From contig NC_010995.1 in assembly GCF_000019225.1 (NCBI RefSeq), positions 62,001-126,000 of the forward strand: a stretch of 64,000 nt of DNA. The letters run 5' to 3'. Shown in pieces: positions 27,321 through 36,501 of the stretch. The stretch is from Cellvibrio japonicus Ueda107 (GTDB lineage Bacteria; Pseudomonadota; Gammaproteobacteria; Pseudomonadales; Cellvibrionaceae). The position numbers and the translations under genes were made by a program. The first letter of the stretch is position 1, and each line of letters starts with the position of its first letter. Below the pieces are notes generated by a model. It had not been told where the DNA came from. It did not search any database and saw only the letters and a list, made by a program, of their open reading frames with translations.

Positions 27321-28825
27321 ATCACCTGATTATTGCGCCCATACTCCTGCCCCTGGCAACGGCGGTGCTGTTAATCCTGCTCACCGGCCGCTCCCTGGTG
27401 TTAATTCGCCGTCTCAGCCTGGGTTCCAGCGCCCTGTTGCTGGGCCTGTGCACCTGGCTGCTACTGCTCGCCAGCGATGGTCAAATCCATCTTTATGACC
27501 TGGGTAACTGGCAACCGCCCTTTGGTATTTTGCTGGTATTGGATCGCCTGAGTGCGCTCATGCTACTGGTGACCGCCATTCTGGCGTTTTTCAGCCTGGC
27601 TTATGCGGTGTGCGGCAACGACCAGCCGGGAGACAACCTGCACGGCCTGGTGCACTTTTTGTTGCTGGGGGTGAACGGCGCCTTCCTCACCGGCGACCTG
27701 TTTAATCTGTTTGTGTTCTTTGAGGTATTACTGATCGCTTCCTACGCCTTGCTGCTGCACGGTCGTGGACCGGAGCGGGCGCGCGCAGGCCTGCACTATG
27801 TGGTGATCAACCTGGCCGGTTCGGCGCTGTTTTTGATTGCCGTATCTGCTTTATATGGCATCACTGGCAGCCTGAATATGGCGGATCTGGCCAGCAAAAT
27901 AGCCAACCTGGATCCAGCGGATGCCCCCTTGGCAGCGGCGGCGGGTATGTTGCTCCTGGTGGTCTTTGGCCTTAAGGCGGCTATAGCGCCACTCTACTTT
28001 TGGCTGCCGCGCGCCTATGCGGCCGCCAGTGCGCCGGTGGCAGCACTCTTTGCCATTATGACCAAGGTGGGGGTGTACACCATTATTCGCGTCTACACCC
28101 TGGTGTTTGGCAATGATGCAGGCGCCCTGGCCAATTTGGCCTGGCCCTGGCTTTGGCCGCTGGCGCTTGTCACCCTGGCGTTGGGCTTGGTGGGCGCTTT
28201 GGCAGCGCGTGAGCTGCGCACTCAGATTGCCTATCTGGTGGTCGTGTCGGTGGGTACCCTGCTGGCGGGGGTATCGCTCAATAGCGAGGCGGCACTCAGT
28301 GCGAGCCTCTACTACCTGGTGCACTCTACCTTTGTGTGCGGCGCGCTCTTCCTGCTGGCCGACCTTATCCTGCGCCAGCGCGGTGAATGTTCCGATCGCA
28401 TCACCCGGGGGCCGCGCCTGCGCCAACCGGCACTGCTGGGCGGGCTGTTTTTTGTGGGGGCTGTCAGTGTGATCGGCCTGCCGCCCCTCAGCGGTTTTAT
28501 CGGCAAGCTATTGCTGCTCAGCGCTGCCGACACGGGTGTGGCAGTGATACCACTCTGGGTCATCCTGCTGGTTGGCAGCCTGGTGACCTTGATGGCGCTC
28601 AGCCGCAGTGGCAGCACGTTTTTCTGGCGTACCGACGCGAGTGAAAGCCCCACTGTTGTTGCGGCGGATAAGGGTGCCTTGTTGGCCGTGGTACTGTTGT
28701 TGGGCTTTAGCCTGCTGTTGAGTGTGGCGGGTGCGCCACTGCTGGATTACACCCGGGCGCTGGCCCAGCAGCAGCTGGCTCCCGACAACTACATTCAGGC
28801 CGTACAGGCATTCCAAACCCGCTAG
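27317..28825 (+). CDS. mrpD: Na+/H+ antiporter subunit D
   Basis: The product has 502 residues with about 14 membrane helices. It belongs to the NuoM/N-like antiporter family, with VFFEVLLIASYALLL and GLKAAIAPLYFWLPRAYAAA, the conserved helix with functional Lys and Pro. It begins at a GTG overlapping the mrpC stop (GTGA), with GGAGGA placed correctly upstream. With MrpA it forms the proton and sodium path of the complex. Confidence 0.95.
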   Translation: MNHLIIAPILLPLATAVLLILLTGRSLVLIRRLSLGSSALLLGLCTWLLLLASDGQIHLYDLGNWQPPFGILLVLDRLSALMLLVTAILAFFSLAYAVCGNDQPGDNLHGLVHFLLLGVNGAFLTGDLFNLFVFFEVLLIASYALLLHGRGPERARAGLHYVVINLAGSALFLIAVSALYGITGSLNMADLASKIANLDPADAPLAAAAGMLLLVVFGLKAAIAPLYFWLPRAYAAASAPVAALFAIMTKVGVYTIIRVYTLVFGNDAGALANLAWPWLWPLALVTLALGLVGALAARELRTQIAYLVVVSVGTLLAGVSLNSEAALSASLYYLVHSTFVCGALFLLADLILRQRGECSDRITRGPRLRQPALLGGLFFVGAVSVIGLPPLSGFIGKLLLLSAADTGVAVIPLWVILLVGSLVTLMALSRSGSTFFWRTDASESPTVVAADKGALLAVVLLLGFSLLLSVAGAPLLDYTRALAQQQLAPDNYIQAVQAFQTR

Positions 28826-28858
28826 CCGTTTACAGCGCTACTCGATCAGGTAAATGCT

Positions 28859-29404
28859 ATGAATTCACCCTGGGATATTTCGACCACTGCGCCCCGCGTG
28901 GGCGCTCGCCGCTGGCTGCCGCATCCGGCGCTTAGCCTGTTTATGTTGGTGTTCTGGCTGCTCCTGGTTAACAGCATCACTGTTGGCCAGCTGTTGCTGG
29001 GCGCTTTTCTCGCCTGGCTGATTCCCTGGCTTACCCAGTCCTTCTGGCCCGAGTCATTGCGTATTCGCAAGCCCTTCTTGCTGGTGAAATATGTATTGCT
29101 AGTCCTGTGGGATGTTGTGATCGCCAACCTGGTATTGGTGGTGCGGATCCTCGGCCCGGTAAACAAGCTGCAACCGGTGTTTATGAAGGTGCCCCTGGAT
29201 ATCCACCACCAATTCACCATCACTATTTTTGCCAGCACCATTTCGCTGACACCTGGCACTGTATCGGCTGACCTGAGTTTGGACGGTAAATACCTGCTGG
29301 TACACAGCCTGCACGAAACCGATCCGGAGGCAGCTATAGTCGCGTTGAAACAGCGCTACGAAGCGCCGCTTAAGGAGGTATTTGAATGCTCACCTCAGCC
29401 GTAG
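28859..29404 (+). CDS. mrpE: Na+/H+ antiporter subunit E
   Basis: The product has 181 residues. Two hydrophobic segments near the N-terminus are followed by a cytoplasmic domain with TISLTPGTVSADLS and LLVHSLHE, the MrpE signature. It is the least complex-I-like subunit and is needed for full antiport activity in characterised Mrp systems. Its end overlaps the mrpF start by 19 bases. Confidence 0.95.
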   Translation: MNSPWDISTTAPRVGARRWLPHPALSLFMLVFWLLLVNSITVGQLLLGAFLAWLIPWLTQSFWPESLRIRKPFLLVKYVLLVLWDVVIANLVLVVRILGPVNKLQPVFMKVPLDIHHQFTITIFASTISLTPGTVSADLSLDGKYLLVHSLHETDPEAAIVALKQRYEAPLKEVFECSPQP

Positions 29405-29655
29405 GTATTGCCCTGTTTATGTTTGGTTTGGCCATCAGCCTTAACCTCTGGCGATTAATCAAAGGTCCCTCGCTGCCGGATCGCATACTGGCGCTGGACA
29501 CCATGTACATCAACACCATTGCGCTGCTGGTGTTATTCGGTATTTATCAGGGCAGCATGCTCTATTTCGAGGTGGCGCTGTTGATTGCGGCCATGGGGTT
29601 TGTCGGCACGGTAGCCCTGTCCAAGTACCTGTTGCGCGGCGACATTATTGAATAG
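29386..29655 (+). CDS. mrpF: Na+/H+ antiporter subunit F
   Basis: The product has 89 residues and three membrane helices, with KGPSLPDRILALDTM, the MrpF/PhaF signature. A near-perfect ribosome site AAGGAGGT precedes the ATG inside the end of mrpE, which should ensure strong independent initiation. Confidence 0.95.
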   Translation: MLTSAVGIALFMFGLAISLNLWRLIKGPSLPDRILALDTMYINTIALLVLFGIYQGSMLYFEVALLIAAMGFVGTVALSKYLLRGDIIE

Positions 29656-29664
29656 GAGGTTGCT

Positions 29665-29994
29665 ATGGCGTTTTGGCTTGAAAGTGTCATTGCGTTTTTC
29701 CTGCTGGCCGGTGCCAGCTTTGCCCTGATCGGCTCCATCGGCCTGGCGCGCCTGCCGGATTTTTTCATGCGTTTGCACGGCCCCGCCAAAGCCACCACCC
29801 TGGGGGTGGGCGGTGTCATTATCGGTTCGGTGATTTTCTTTTCCACCCGTGGCGATGGCCTGAGTTTGCACGAGCTATTGATCGCCCTGTTCCTGTTTAT
29901 TACCGCACCGGTTAGTGCCCATATAGTGGCTAAGGCGGCGCTGCATTTGCGATTACCCTGTATAGGCAGAACCAAGGGCAAGCCTTGGGAGTAG
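29665..29994 (+). CDS. mrpG: Na+/H+ antiporter subunit G
   Basis: The product has 109 residues and three membrane helices, with IGLARLPDFFMRLHGPAKA, the MrpG signature. AGGAGG lies 5 bases before the ATG. It is the last gene of the operon; a terminator follows at 30031. Confidence 0.95.
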   Translation: MAFWLESVIAFFLLAGASFALIGSIGLARLPDFFMRLHGPAKATTLGVGGVIIGSVIFFSTRGDGLSLHELLIALFLFITAPVSAHIVAKAALHLRLPCIGRTKGKPWE

Positions 29995-30030
29995 GGTGCC
30001 ATGAGTTATGGTGTGCCGTTATAAGATGCA

Positions 30031-30055
30031 GGCGGGTTCTTTCCCGCCTTTTTTG
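30031..30055 (+). terminator. Rho-independent terminator of the mrp operon
   Basis: GGCGGG-TTCTTT-CCCGCC followed by six T lies between the convergent mrp operon and the metal ATPase gene. Confidence 0.87.
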
Positions 30056-30073
30056 TGTTGGGCGCGCTCTGGA

Positions 30074-32611
30074 CTAGGAATCCGGCCGATTCAACGGTTG
30101 CTGGCGGTAAGCCAGTAAACGCAGGGCATTAAACACCACCAGCAGGGTAGAGCCTTCGTGCAGGGCCACCGCCGGACCTATGCCCAGGCCGAAAATGGTG
30201 GCGGGTACCAGCAGGGCGACAACGCCCAGGCTGACAAAAACATTCTGGCGAATGATGGTGCGGGTACGGCGGCTCAGATCCAGGGCGAAGGGAAGTTGGC
30301 GCAGGTCGTCGGCCATGAGGGCGACATCGGCGGTTTCCAGGGCGACATCGGAGCCTGCGGCACCCATGGCGATACCTACCGTGGCGTTGGCCATGGCCGG
30401 GGCATCGTTTACGCCATCGCCCACCATGGCCACCTTGCCCTGGCTGCGCAGGGTGCGAATGGCTTCAACCTTATCCTCGGGCATCAGGTCGCCCCAGGCT
30501 TCATCCAGGCCAACATCCTTAGCCACGGCATTGGCTACATTGCGGTGGTCGCCAGAGATCATAATCATGCGTTTGATCCCCAGTGCGCGCAGCTGTTGCA
30601 GGGCGTCGCGGGCGCCAGCGCGCGGGGTGTCCATCAGGCCGATAGCACCCAGGTCGCGCTCGCCCAGGCGGATTGCCATACTGGTGCGGCCGCTGTCGCG
30701 CAGCTGGTCAATGGCGCGACTGGCTGTCTCACCCAGCGGTGCTATGCCGTTACTGCCAAATAATTCCGCCTTGCCAATCCATACCCTGTCATTGCCCAAT
30801 TGCGCGCTTACACCGCGCCCAATCAGGTTTTGCAGGCCGCTGGCTGTTGCTATGGGCACTGCATCGCCCAGGCGCGCGCGGCCATCGCGGGCAATAGCGG
30901 CGGCGAGCGGATGGTCACTCAGTGACTCCACGGCAACGGCTACCTTGAGCAGCTCTTCTTCGCTAGTACCTGCAACGGTAATCACTTCGGTAATACGCGG
31001 CCGGCCCTCAGTGAGGGTGCCGGTTTTATCGAACGCCATGGCGGTGAGGGAGCCCAATTCTTCCAGGGGCGCGCCTCCTTTAACCAGTACCCCGCTGCGG
31101 GCGGCGCGGGCAATGCCGGACAGTACGGCGCTGGGGGTGGCAATGGCCAGGGCGCAGGGGCTGGCGGCCACCAGTACCGCCATGGCGCGATAAAAGCTGT
31201 CGCGGAAGGGCTCGTCGATGACTGCCCAGGCAAATAGCAGGGCAACAGCGAGCAGTAACACTGCCGGTACGAAGATGCGTTCGAATTGGTCGGTAAAACG
31301 CTGGGTGGGGGATTTGCGTGTTTCCGCTTCGTTCACCATACGCACCACCCGCGCCAGGGCCGAGTCGCTGGACAGGCGGGTGACTTCCACCTCCAGCGCA
31401 GCGGCGCCATTAATGGTGCCGGCGAATACGCGCGAGGCGGCGTCCAGGCTGTCGGCGCGCGCGCGTGCAAGTGCAATATCGGCAACCGGGTGTTTGTCGA
31501 CCGGGATGCTTTCGCCGGTAACCGGTGCCTGGTTTACGCTGGAGTTGCCGCTGATCACAAAGCCATCGGCGGGCAGGCGCTCGTTGGGACGCACCAGTAC
31601 CACATCGCCCAACTGCAATGCCGCTACGGGAAGCTCCACAGCCTGTTCGCCACGGCGCACATGGGCGGTTTTGGGTGCGAGCTGTGCCAGCGCTTCTATG
31701 GCGCGCTTGGCGCGGCCCATAGCGTAGTGTTCCAGGGCGTGGCCCAGGCTGAATAAAAACAACAACAGGGCGCCCTCGGCCCAGGCGCCCAGGGCGGCGG
31801 CACCCGCGGCAGCTACCAGCATCAGGGTGTCGATTTCAAAGCGTTTTAAACGCAGGTTGTCGATGGCTTCGCGCAGGGTGTAAAAGCCGCCAAAGAAATA
31901 GGCGATCCAGTAGGCGCCAAGTGGAACCCAAAAGGGGGCGCTGGCGACCAGTTTTTCAATGGCAAAGCCGGCAGCTAACAGGCCGCCGCAAATCAGCGCA
32001 AAGAACAATTCGCTATTGGGGCCCAGCAGGCCGCCGTGGTCGTGGCTATGTTGGCTATCAGCACCATGCTGGTGTTTATGCTCATGCTCATGCTCATGCT
32101 CATGCTCATGGTCGTGGCTGTGTTCATGGTCGTGCCCGTGCCTATGATTTTTTGGTGCGGCTGCGGCGCTGGGGGTTACACCCAATTCGGCCAGGCTGGC
32201 GAGAATCTGTTCTTCGGTGATACGCGCGCGGTCGAACTCAACCTGTACCTGGCCGGTAGCATTGGCCTCGGCCTCCAGTACCCCTGTCAGGGTTTGCAGA
32301 TGAAGGGCAATCGTGCGCGCGCGGCGCTCGTGCTGGATGCCATCCATATGCCACAGCTTGTGGCCAAAGCGCTCGGTGATGGCTGCACCGGCAGCCAGTA
32401 CCAGTTCGCGAATCCGCGCCAGCGGCAGGTTATCCGGATCATAGTGAATGCACAGCTGGGCGGCTTTGTGGTTGGCTGAAGGGTGGAGATGGACCAGTTC
32501 TATACCGGGACGGTTTTGCAGCTCTTCCTGCAGCCGCGCTACACAGGCATCAGCTTCGTGGGGGATGTCGGGTAATAACAGGGGCAGGTCGAGGCGGAGT
32601 TTGCTGGTCAT
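30074..32611 (-). CDS. P1B-type heavy-metal-transporting ATPase with His-rich tract
   Basis: From the ATG at 32611 (GAAGG just upstream) the product has 845 residues. Earlier GTG/ATG starts at 32659 and 32656 lack a ribosome site. Residues about 1-145 form degenerate ferredoxin-like metal-binding folds without a CxxC pair. Next is a His/Glu/Asp tract (about 147-193), then the ATPase core: SPC in the transport helix (AASPCALAIATPSA, about 483), the phosphorylation site DKTGT (about 527), SDHPLAAAI and GDGVNDAP (about 733). SPC rather than CPC points to the P1B-4 group, which exports Co2+, Zn2+, Cd2+ or related ions. The His tract fits Zn2+, Co2+ or Ni2+. It stands alone, convergent with the mrp operon. 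Confidence 0.9.
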   Translation of the reverse strand: MTSKLRLDLPLLLPDIPHEADACVARLQEELQNRPGIELVHLHPSANHKAAQLCIHYDPDNLPLARIRELVLAAGAAITERFGHKLWHMDGIQHERRARTIALHLQTLTGVLEAEANATGQVQVEFDRARITEEQILASLAELGVTPSAAAAPKNHRHGHDHEHSHDHEHEHEHEHEHKHQHGADSQHSHDHGGLLGPNSELFFALICGGLLAAGFAIEKLVASAPFWVPLGAYWIAYFFGGFYTLREAIDNLRLKRFEIDTLMLVAAAGAAALGAWAEGALLLFLFSLGHALEHYAMGRAKRAIEALAQLAPKTAHVRRGEQAVELPVAALQLGDVVLVRPNERLPADGFVISGNSSVNQAPVTGESIPVDKHPVADIALARARADSLDAASRVFAGTINGAAALEVEVTRLSSDSALARVVRMVNEAETRKSPTQRFTDQFERIFVPAVLLLAVALLFAWAVIDEPFRDSFYRAMAVLVAASPCALAIATPSAVLSGIARAARSGVLVKGGAPLEELGSLTAMAFDKTGTLTEGRPRITEVITVAGTSEEELLKVAVAVESLSDHPLAAAIARDGRARLGDAVPIATASGLQNLIGRGVSAQLGNDRVWIGKAELFGSNGIAPLGETASRAIDQLRDSGRTSMAIRLGERDLGAIGLMDTPRAGARDALQQLRALGIKRMIMISGDHRNVANAVAKDVGLDEAWGDLMPEDKVEAIRTLRSQGKVAMVGDGVNDAPAMANATVGIAMGAAGSDVALETADVALMADDLRQLPFALDLSRRTRTIIRQNVFVSLGVVALLVPATIFGLGIGPAVALHEGSTLLVVFNALRLLAYRQQPLNRPDS
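32081..32110 (-). repeat. Hexanucleotide repeat encoding His-Glu pairs
   Basis: Five exact copies of CTCATG (+ strand) encode alternating Glu and His within the His-rich tract of the metal ATPase. Such a repeat can gain or lose units by slippage without a frameshift. Confidence 0.85.
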
Positions 32612-32999
32612 TGTGAGGCCTTCATAGATCAGGATTCCTGAGGATAGCTGCTCCATCACCCGTAGCGCGCCACTGTGCTGTCAATGAAACCCGTTAACCT
32701 TGAACCAGTCGACAAACTTTACACCAGGGGCTTGGCCACTGATATACCAGCGGTTATTATTTAGCCCGTCGCATCCGCCATGGGTGTGATGACTATAACG
32801 ATAATAATGCACACCATAAAAACACAAGATTGTCCCCGGCAAAAACACAACTCCAAACGCGTTATCCCTCGGTCATAGCTTGCCCCTTGCCTGATCTGCA
32901 TTCCAGCTACTGCTGATGTAGTGCATGTTTTATGGCGTATGGACAGTGCAAGGCTAAACAACGACTAACAATAATCATTTTGTCTACAGGTAACCGCAC
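32612..32999. other. Divergent intergenic region between metal ATPase and pectate lyase
   Basis: About 390 bases contain no credible gene; the - strand frame at 32761-32961 has no supporting feature. It must hold promoters for both flanking genes. AACGCGTT (32856-32863) is a perfect 8-base palindrome and could be the core of a LacI-type operator. The conserved leader element at 32962-32994 is listed separately. Confidence 0.4.
32962..32994 (+). promoter_or_regulatory. Conserved leader element with ribosome binding site
   Basis: CGACTAACAATAA (32962-32974) and CAGGTAAC (32987-32994) match the leader of the pectate lyase at 21451 in sequence and spacing. The second lies 5 bases before the ATG and serves as ribosome site. 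Confidence 0.5.
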
Positions 33000-35042
33000 A
33001 TGAGTTCCTCTCAACGCATTAGCGCTTGGGCGCTGGGTTCTTTACTAAGTGCCAGCGCACTTTTATCCCTTCCACTGCATGCCCAAACCCTCGGTGCAAA
33101 CCTTGCACTCACTGGCCCCAGTGCCGGTGCCGATGGTTCAGGCTTTAGTAACACCAAGCTGGTCCGCGATGGCAACACAGGGACTGCCAGCCCTGCCAGT
33201 GGCACCAGCAACCAGCGTGTTTCTGTGAAATGGGGTTCTGCCATCAGCTTCAACACCGTCATCCTGCGCGAGCAGGGTACCCGGATTACCAGCTGGCAGT
33301 TGGTGAATAACGATAACGGAACCTTGCTGGCCAGTGGTACCGGCATAGGCGCAGAGCGTATCGTGTCGCTCGGCAATGTCAGCTCCAAAAAAATTAACCT
33401 GATTGTGAATGCTACGGCGGCGCCCTCCCTTGCCGAATTCGAGGTTTACAACGCAACGGGTGTGATCAGTTCCAGCTCCAGCAGCCAGGCGGTGTCCAGC
33501 TCCAGTCAGCCAGTGTCTTCCAGTTCTGTTCGCTCATCCTCATCCTCGTCTTCCAGCAGTGTTGTGGTGAGCAGCCCGCCATCATCGGTATCCAGCAGTC
33601 GCTCTTCATCCTCGGCGCAATCCAGTGTGGGCGGCTTGAGTGCGGCCTGTATTTCACTGGCAACCAACTCCAACGTGAACTGGCGTGATACCTCCCTGCA
33701 ATCCGACCAGGAAATTGTAGAGTGCCTGTCGCGCACCCTGGGTAAACCCGTGGGCTACGGTGAAAATGCCCTGGGTGGCTACAACCCCAGCGGCGGTAGC
33801 AAGTTGACGATTATCCGTAAGAACACCGGGGTGTCGGTAGAGCAGCAAATCCTTAATGCCATTACCGATAACAACCACAACTGGATTGTGTTCGACAAAG
33901 TCGATTTCGCCCAGCCTTCTGAAATCGGTATGTATCGTCTCGGTTGTAACAACGCAACGGTACAGTCCATCCTGGGCGCTACCGAAGCTGAGTGTGTGAA
34001 TTACACCCAGTGGTGTTCGAAAAACAATATCAGTAGTGCAGCCTGTGTGAATGAATTTTTCAACAAGGCGATGAACAAGTCGAATAACCCGATTCGCAAC
34101 CCGGTGATCGGTTCTAACAAAACCATCGATGGCCGTGGTAGCGAGGCTTACTTCCTGTTCAGCGGTTTTGCAATTGGTAAAGACTCTACCGGTACACCGA
34201 CACAAACGGCTAACAATGTGATCCTGACGCACTTGCGCTTCCAGGGGGCTGGCCATACCGAAGACCATTACGTTGACCCGGATATGATTCGTTCCACTGG
34301 TGCTTCACGCGATATCTGGATTCACAAAAACACCTTTGATACTACGGGTGATTCGGCCTTTGACGTAAAAGTGGGCGCTTACAACATCACTATGTCGTTC
34401 AATAAAATTGTGGATGTGAAACGCGCAACACTGCACAGCTCCAGCGACAGCCACACGATCGATTCTCAAATCAGAACCACGATGCACCACAATCTGTTTG
34501 TAACCCGCGATGCCAGCTACTCAGCCCTGGGTAATACCCTGCGCCGTGTACCACTGATTCGCCGTGGTACATCACACATGTTTAACAATGCGTTTATCAA
34601 CTATCGCAAAGACCTGCTGAGTATTCGTGTAGGCGCCAGTGTGTTGCAAGAAGACAATATGTTTGTGGTGAACCGTATCCATCAAGAGAAGAGTTCACTG
34701 GCTGCTGCTTTGGCAGAACTGCAATCCAACCTGATCCGGGATGTTAATGGTGGTAACTATCGCGGCGAAGGAAACTTCCTGTGGTTCAGTGACGGTGCCT
34801 GTAATCTCGATCAAACCACCAAAACCGGGTTTACTGTCAGCTCTGGTACCGTGGCTAATCTCAGCAACAACTACACCGCTGCCTCGCGTACAACCATTAA
34901 TAACTGGCGTTTTGCGGCCGGCCAGGATTTGGTGGATTACCTGAGTGCAACCGCGGGTAAATACGGTCAATACGCCTTTAACTCACCCCTGTCGGGTGAT
35001 CGCTATTACGTATTGGGATTGGGTAAAGTGTCCTGCCTGTAA
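33000..35042 (+). CDS. Secreted pectate lyase, PL1 family, with discoidin-like module
   Basis: The product has 680 residues. The signal peptide ends in LPLHA before QTLGAN; there is no lipobox. Order: discoidin/F5-8-like domain (about 29-153) very similar to that of the 21451 enzyme; Ser/Val linker (155-215); PL1 lyase (216-680) that is a close paralog of the one in the 18421 lipoprotein. It carries NHNWIVFDKVDF, KTIDGRGSE, DPDMIRSTG, DIWIHKNTFDTTGDSAFDVK, HSSSDS, MHHNLF and RRVPLIRRGTSHMFNN, with RVPLIR as the catalytic Arg motif. It should be released from the cell and cleave polygalacturonate. The gene is separated from the main pectin block by the mrp operon and the metal ATPase. Confidence 0.93.
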   Translation: MSSSQRISAWALGSLLSASALLSLPLHAQTLGANLALTGPSAGADGSGFSNTKLVRDGNTGTASPASGTSNQRVSVKWGSAISFNTVILREQGTRITSWQLVNNDNGTLLASGTGIGAERIVSLGNVSSKKINLIVNATAAPSLAEFEVYNATGVISSSSSSQAVSSSSQPVSSSSVRSSSSSSSSSVVVSSPPSSVSSSRSSSSAQSSVGGLSAACISLATNSNVNWRDTSLQSDQEIVECLSRTLGKPVGYGENALGGYNPSGGSKLTIIRKNTGVSVEQQILNAITDNNHNWIVFDKVDFAQPSEIGMYRLGCNNATVQSILGATEAECVNYTQWCSKNNISSAACVNEFFNKAMNKSNNPIRNPVIGSNKTIDGRGSEAYFLFSGFAIGKDSTGTPTQTANNVILTHLRFQGAGHTEDHYVDPDMIRSTGASRDIWIHKNTFDTTGDSAFDVKVGAYNITMSFNKIVDVKRATLHSSSDSHTIDSQIRTTMHHNLFVTRDASYSALGNTLRRVPLIRRGTSHMFNNAFINYRKDLLSIRVGASVLQEDNMFVVNRIHQEKSSLAAALAELQSNLIRDVNGGNYRGEGNFLWFSDGACNLDQTTKTGFTVSSGTVANLSNNYTAASRTTINNWRFAAGQDLVDYLSATAGKYGQYAFNSPLSGDRYYVLGLGKVSCL

Positions 35043-35074
35043 CAGGATTGTTGCTTCAGGGATGAAGTGGGCAT

Positions 35075-35119
35075 CCATAAAAAACGCCTTTGTGGTTTTC
35101 ACAAAGGCGTTTTTTATGG
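35075..35119. terminator. Perfect bidirectional terminator
   Basis: A 20-bp perfect stem (35075-35094 with 35100-35119) with loop GTTTT has A6 on the left and T6 on the right. It serves the pectate lyase on the + strand and the plsC end on the - strand. Confidence 0.92.
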
Positions 35120-35164
35120 AAGGCTTATTTATCTGCCGGATCAACAGGTGCGGTTATCAATCGT

Positions 35165-35890
35165 TTATCCATTTCTGCGCACGGGTGGCATTTTAGCGAT
35201 TTCCCCTTCAATCCAGTTTTTAATATCGTCCGTTAGCTGTTTGCGATCTTTTCCTTCGGTTGTTATAGGCTCGCTGATAACAATGCGAACCGTACCGGGA
35301 TATTTAATCAGGTGCTTGTGCGGCCAGTACTCGCCGGCGTTGTGTGCCACCGCAATGATTGGTACCCCGGCGGAGATGGCAATATCCGCACCGCTGCGCG
35401 CATAGTTGCCTGCCTTGCCAACGGGGATGCGTGTCCCCTCCGGGAAAATCAGTAAATTATTGCCTTGTTGCAAGCGCTGTATACCTTTGCGTTTAATATC
35501 TTTTAACGCCTGTACCGGGTTGCTGCGATCTATCGCAATAGGGCGCAGGCTGGCGAGCCCCCAGCCAAAGAAGGGAATACGCAATAACTCTTTTTTCAGG
35601 ATGGTACTGACCGGACCAAAATAATATTGCAGGAACATGGTTTCCCAGGTGCTTTGGTGCTTGGCCATAACCACACAGGGATATTGGTCTCTGTGCTTTT
35701 CACCGATAATTTCAATGCGAATACCGCAGCATAAACGCAGCCAGAACATCACAAAGCGGTTCCAGCAGGTAACAATTTGCCAGCGCCAGGAATAGGGGAG
35801 AATCGGCCAGATAATAACGGCGATCAACCCGGCAAAGGCACCACTGATGTTATAACCGAGCGTGAAAATAAGACTGCGAAGTGTTAACAC
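35165..35890 (-). CDS. plsC: 1-acyl-sn-glycerol-3-phosphate acyltransferase
   Basis: The product has 241 residues and starts at a GTG (AGGA 7 bases upstream). An N-terminal membrane anchor precedes the PlsC domain. The catalytic His motif reads KHQSTWE, a H-x4-E variant of the usual H-x4-D, and FPEGTRIP is the glycerol-phosphate-binding motif. It transfers an acyl chain to lysophosphatidic acid in phospholipid synthesis at the inner membrane. It follows gmhB by 15 bases, and the order glyQ-glyS-gmhB-plsC is as in Pseudomonas, where the homolog is called lptA. Confidence 0.92.
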   Translation of the reverse strand: MLTLRSLIFTLGYNISGAFAGLIAVIIWPILPYSWRWQIVTCWNRFVMFWLRLCCGIRIEIIGEKHRDQYPCVVMAKHQSTWETMFLQYYFGPVSTILKKELLRIPFFGWGLASLRPIAIDRSNPVQALKDIKRKGIQRLQQGNNLLIFPEGTRIPVGKAGNYARSGADIAISAGVPIIAVAHNAGEYWPHKHLIKYPGTVRIVISEPITTEGKDRKQLTDDIKNWIEGEIAKMPPVRRNG

Positions 35891-35905
35891 ATGAATTCCT
35901 GTTGC

Positions 35906-36478
35906 CTAAGTATTGGCAATAATAATGTCAGCGGCGGCAGCGAGGTTATCGACAACCAGTACCTGGTCCAGGCTGACCAATGGATTGTCTGTTTGTTCCC
36001 CGGGATTGGCGAGTTGCGCCAGGGTTTTGATACCCTTGCCGGTTTTTACCAGCACCGGTTTACACCCTTTTTGCAACCCGGCTTGCAAATCGCGCAGGCT
36101 GTCGCCCACAAAATAGCAGCTTTCCACCGAGGTATTAAATTCCGCCTCAATCGCATCCAGCATGCCGGGCTTGGGCTTGCGGCATTTGCAATGGTCGTCG
36201 GGGTGGTGGGGGCAATAGAAAATTGCACCGATTTCCCCGCCCTGTTCTTCCACCAGCAGGGTGATTTTTTCGTGCATGGCCTCCAGGTCTTCCAGTTCGA
36301 ACCGGCCTTTGGCAAGGCCCGCCTGGTTGGTTGCAACCACGAGGGTAAAGCCTGCTTTATGCAGGCGTGCAATAGCCTCAATACTGCCCGCAATGGGCAC
36401 GCATTCATCGGCGGATTTCACATAGTCATCGCGGTCGTGGTTAATCACACCGTCGCGGTCGAGGATGATGAGTTTCAT
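35906..36478 (-). CDS. gmhB: D-glycero-beta-D-manno-heptose-1,7-bisphosphate 7-phosphatase
   Basis: From the ATG at 36478 the product has 190 residues, the normal length of the family. A longer frame reaches 36589 but runs through a palindromic element. It is a HAD phosphatase: motif I LDRDGVIN, the Zn-binding Cys/His loop (YCPHHPDDHCKCRKP) and motif III/IV FVGDSLRDLQAG. It removes the 7-phosphate in ADP-heptose synthesis for the LPS inner core. It is likely co-transcribed with plsC. Confidence 0.93.
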   Translation of the reverse strand: MKLIILDRDGVINHDRDDYVKSADECVPIAGSIEAIARLHKAGFTLVVATNQAGLAKGRFELEDLEAMHEKITLLVEEQGGEIGAIFYCPHHPDDHCKCRKPKPGMLDAIEAEFNTSVESCYFVGDSLRDLQAGLQKGCKPVLVKTGKGIKTLAQLANPGEQTDNPLVSLDQVLVVDNLAAAADIIIANT

Positions 36479-36501
36479 GTTTTTGCTTCTGTTTGGTGTA
36501 G

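Noticed and set aside
30158..31193. Overlapping + strand frames (201 and 337 codons) opposite the metal ATPase
   Set aside because: GC-rich shadow frames with no motif; the ATPase signatures are all on the - strand.
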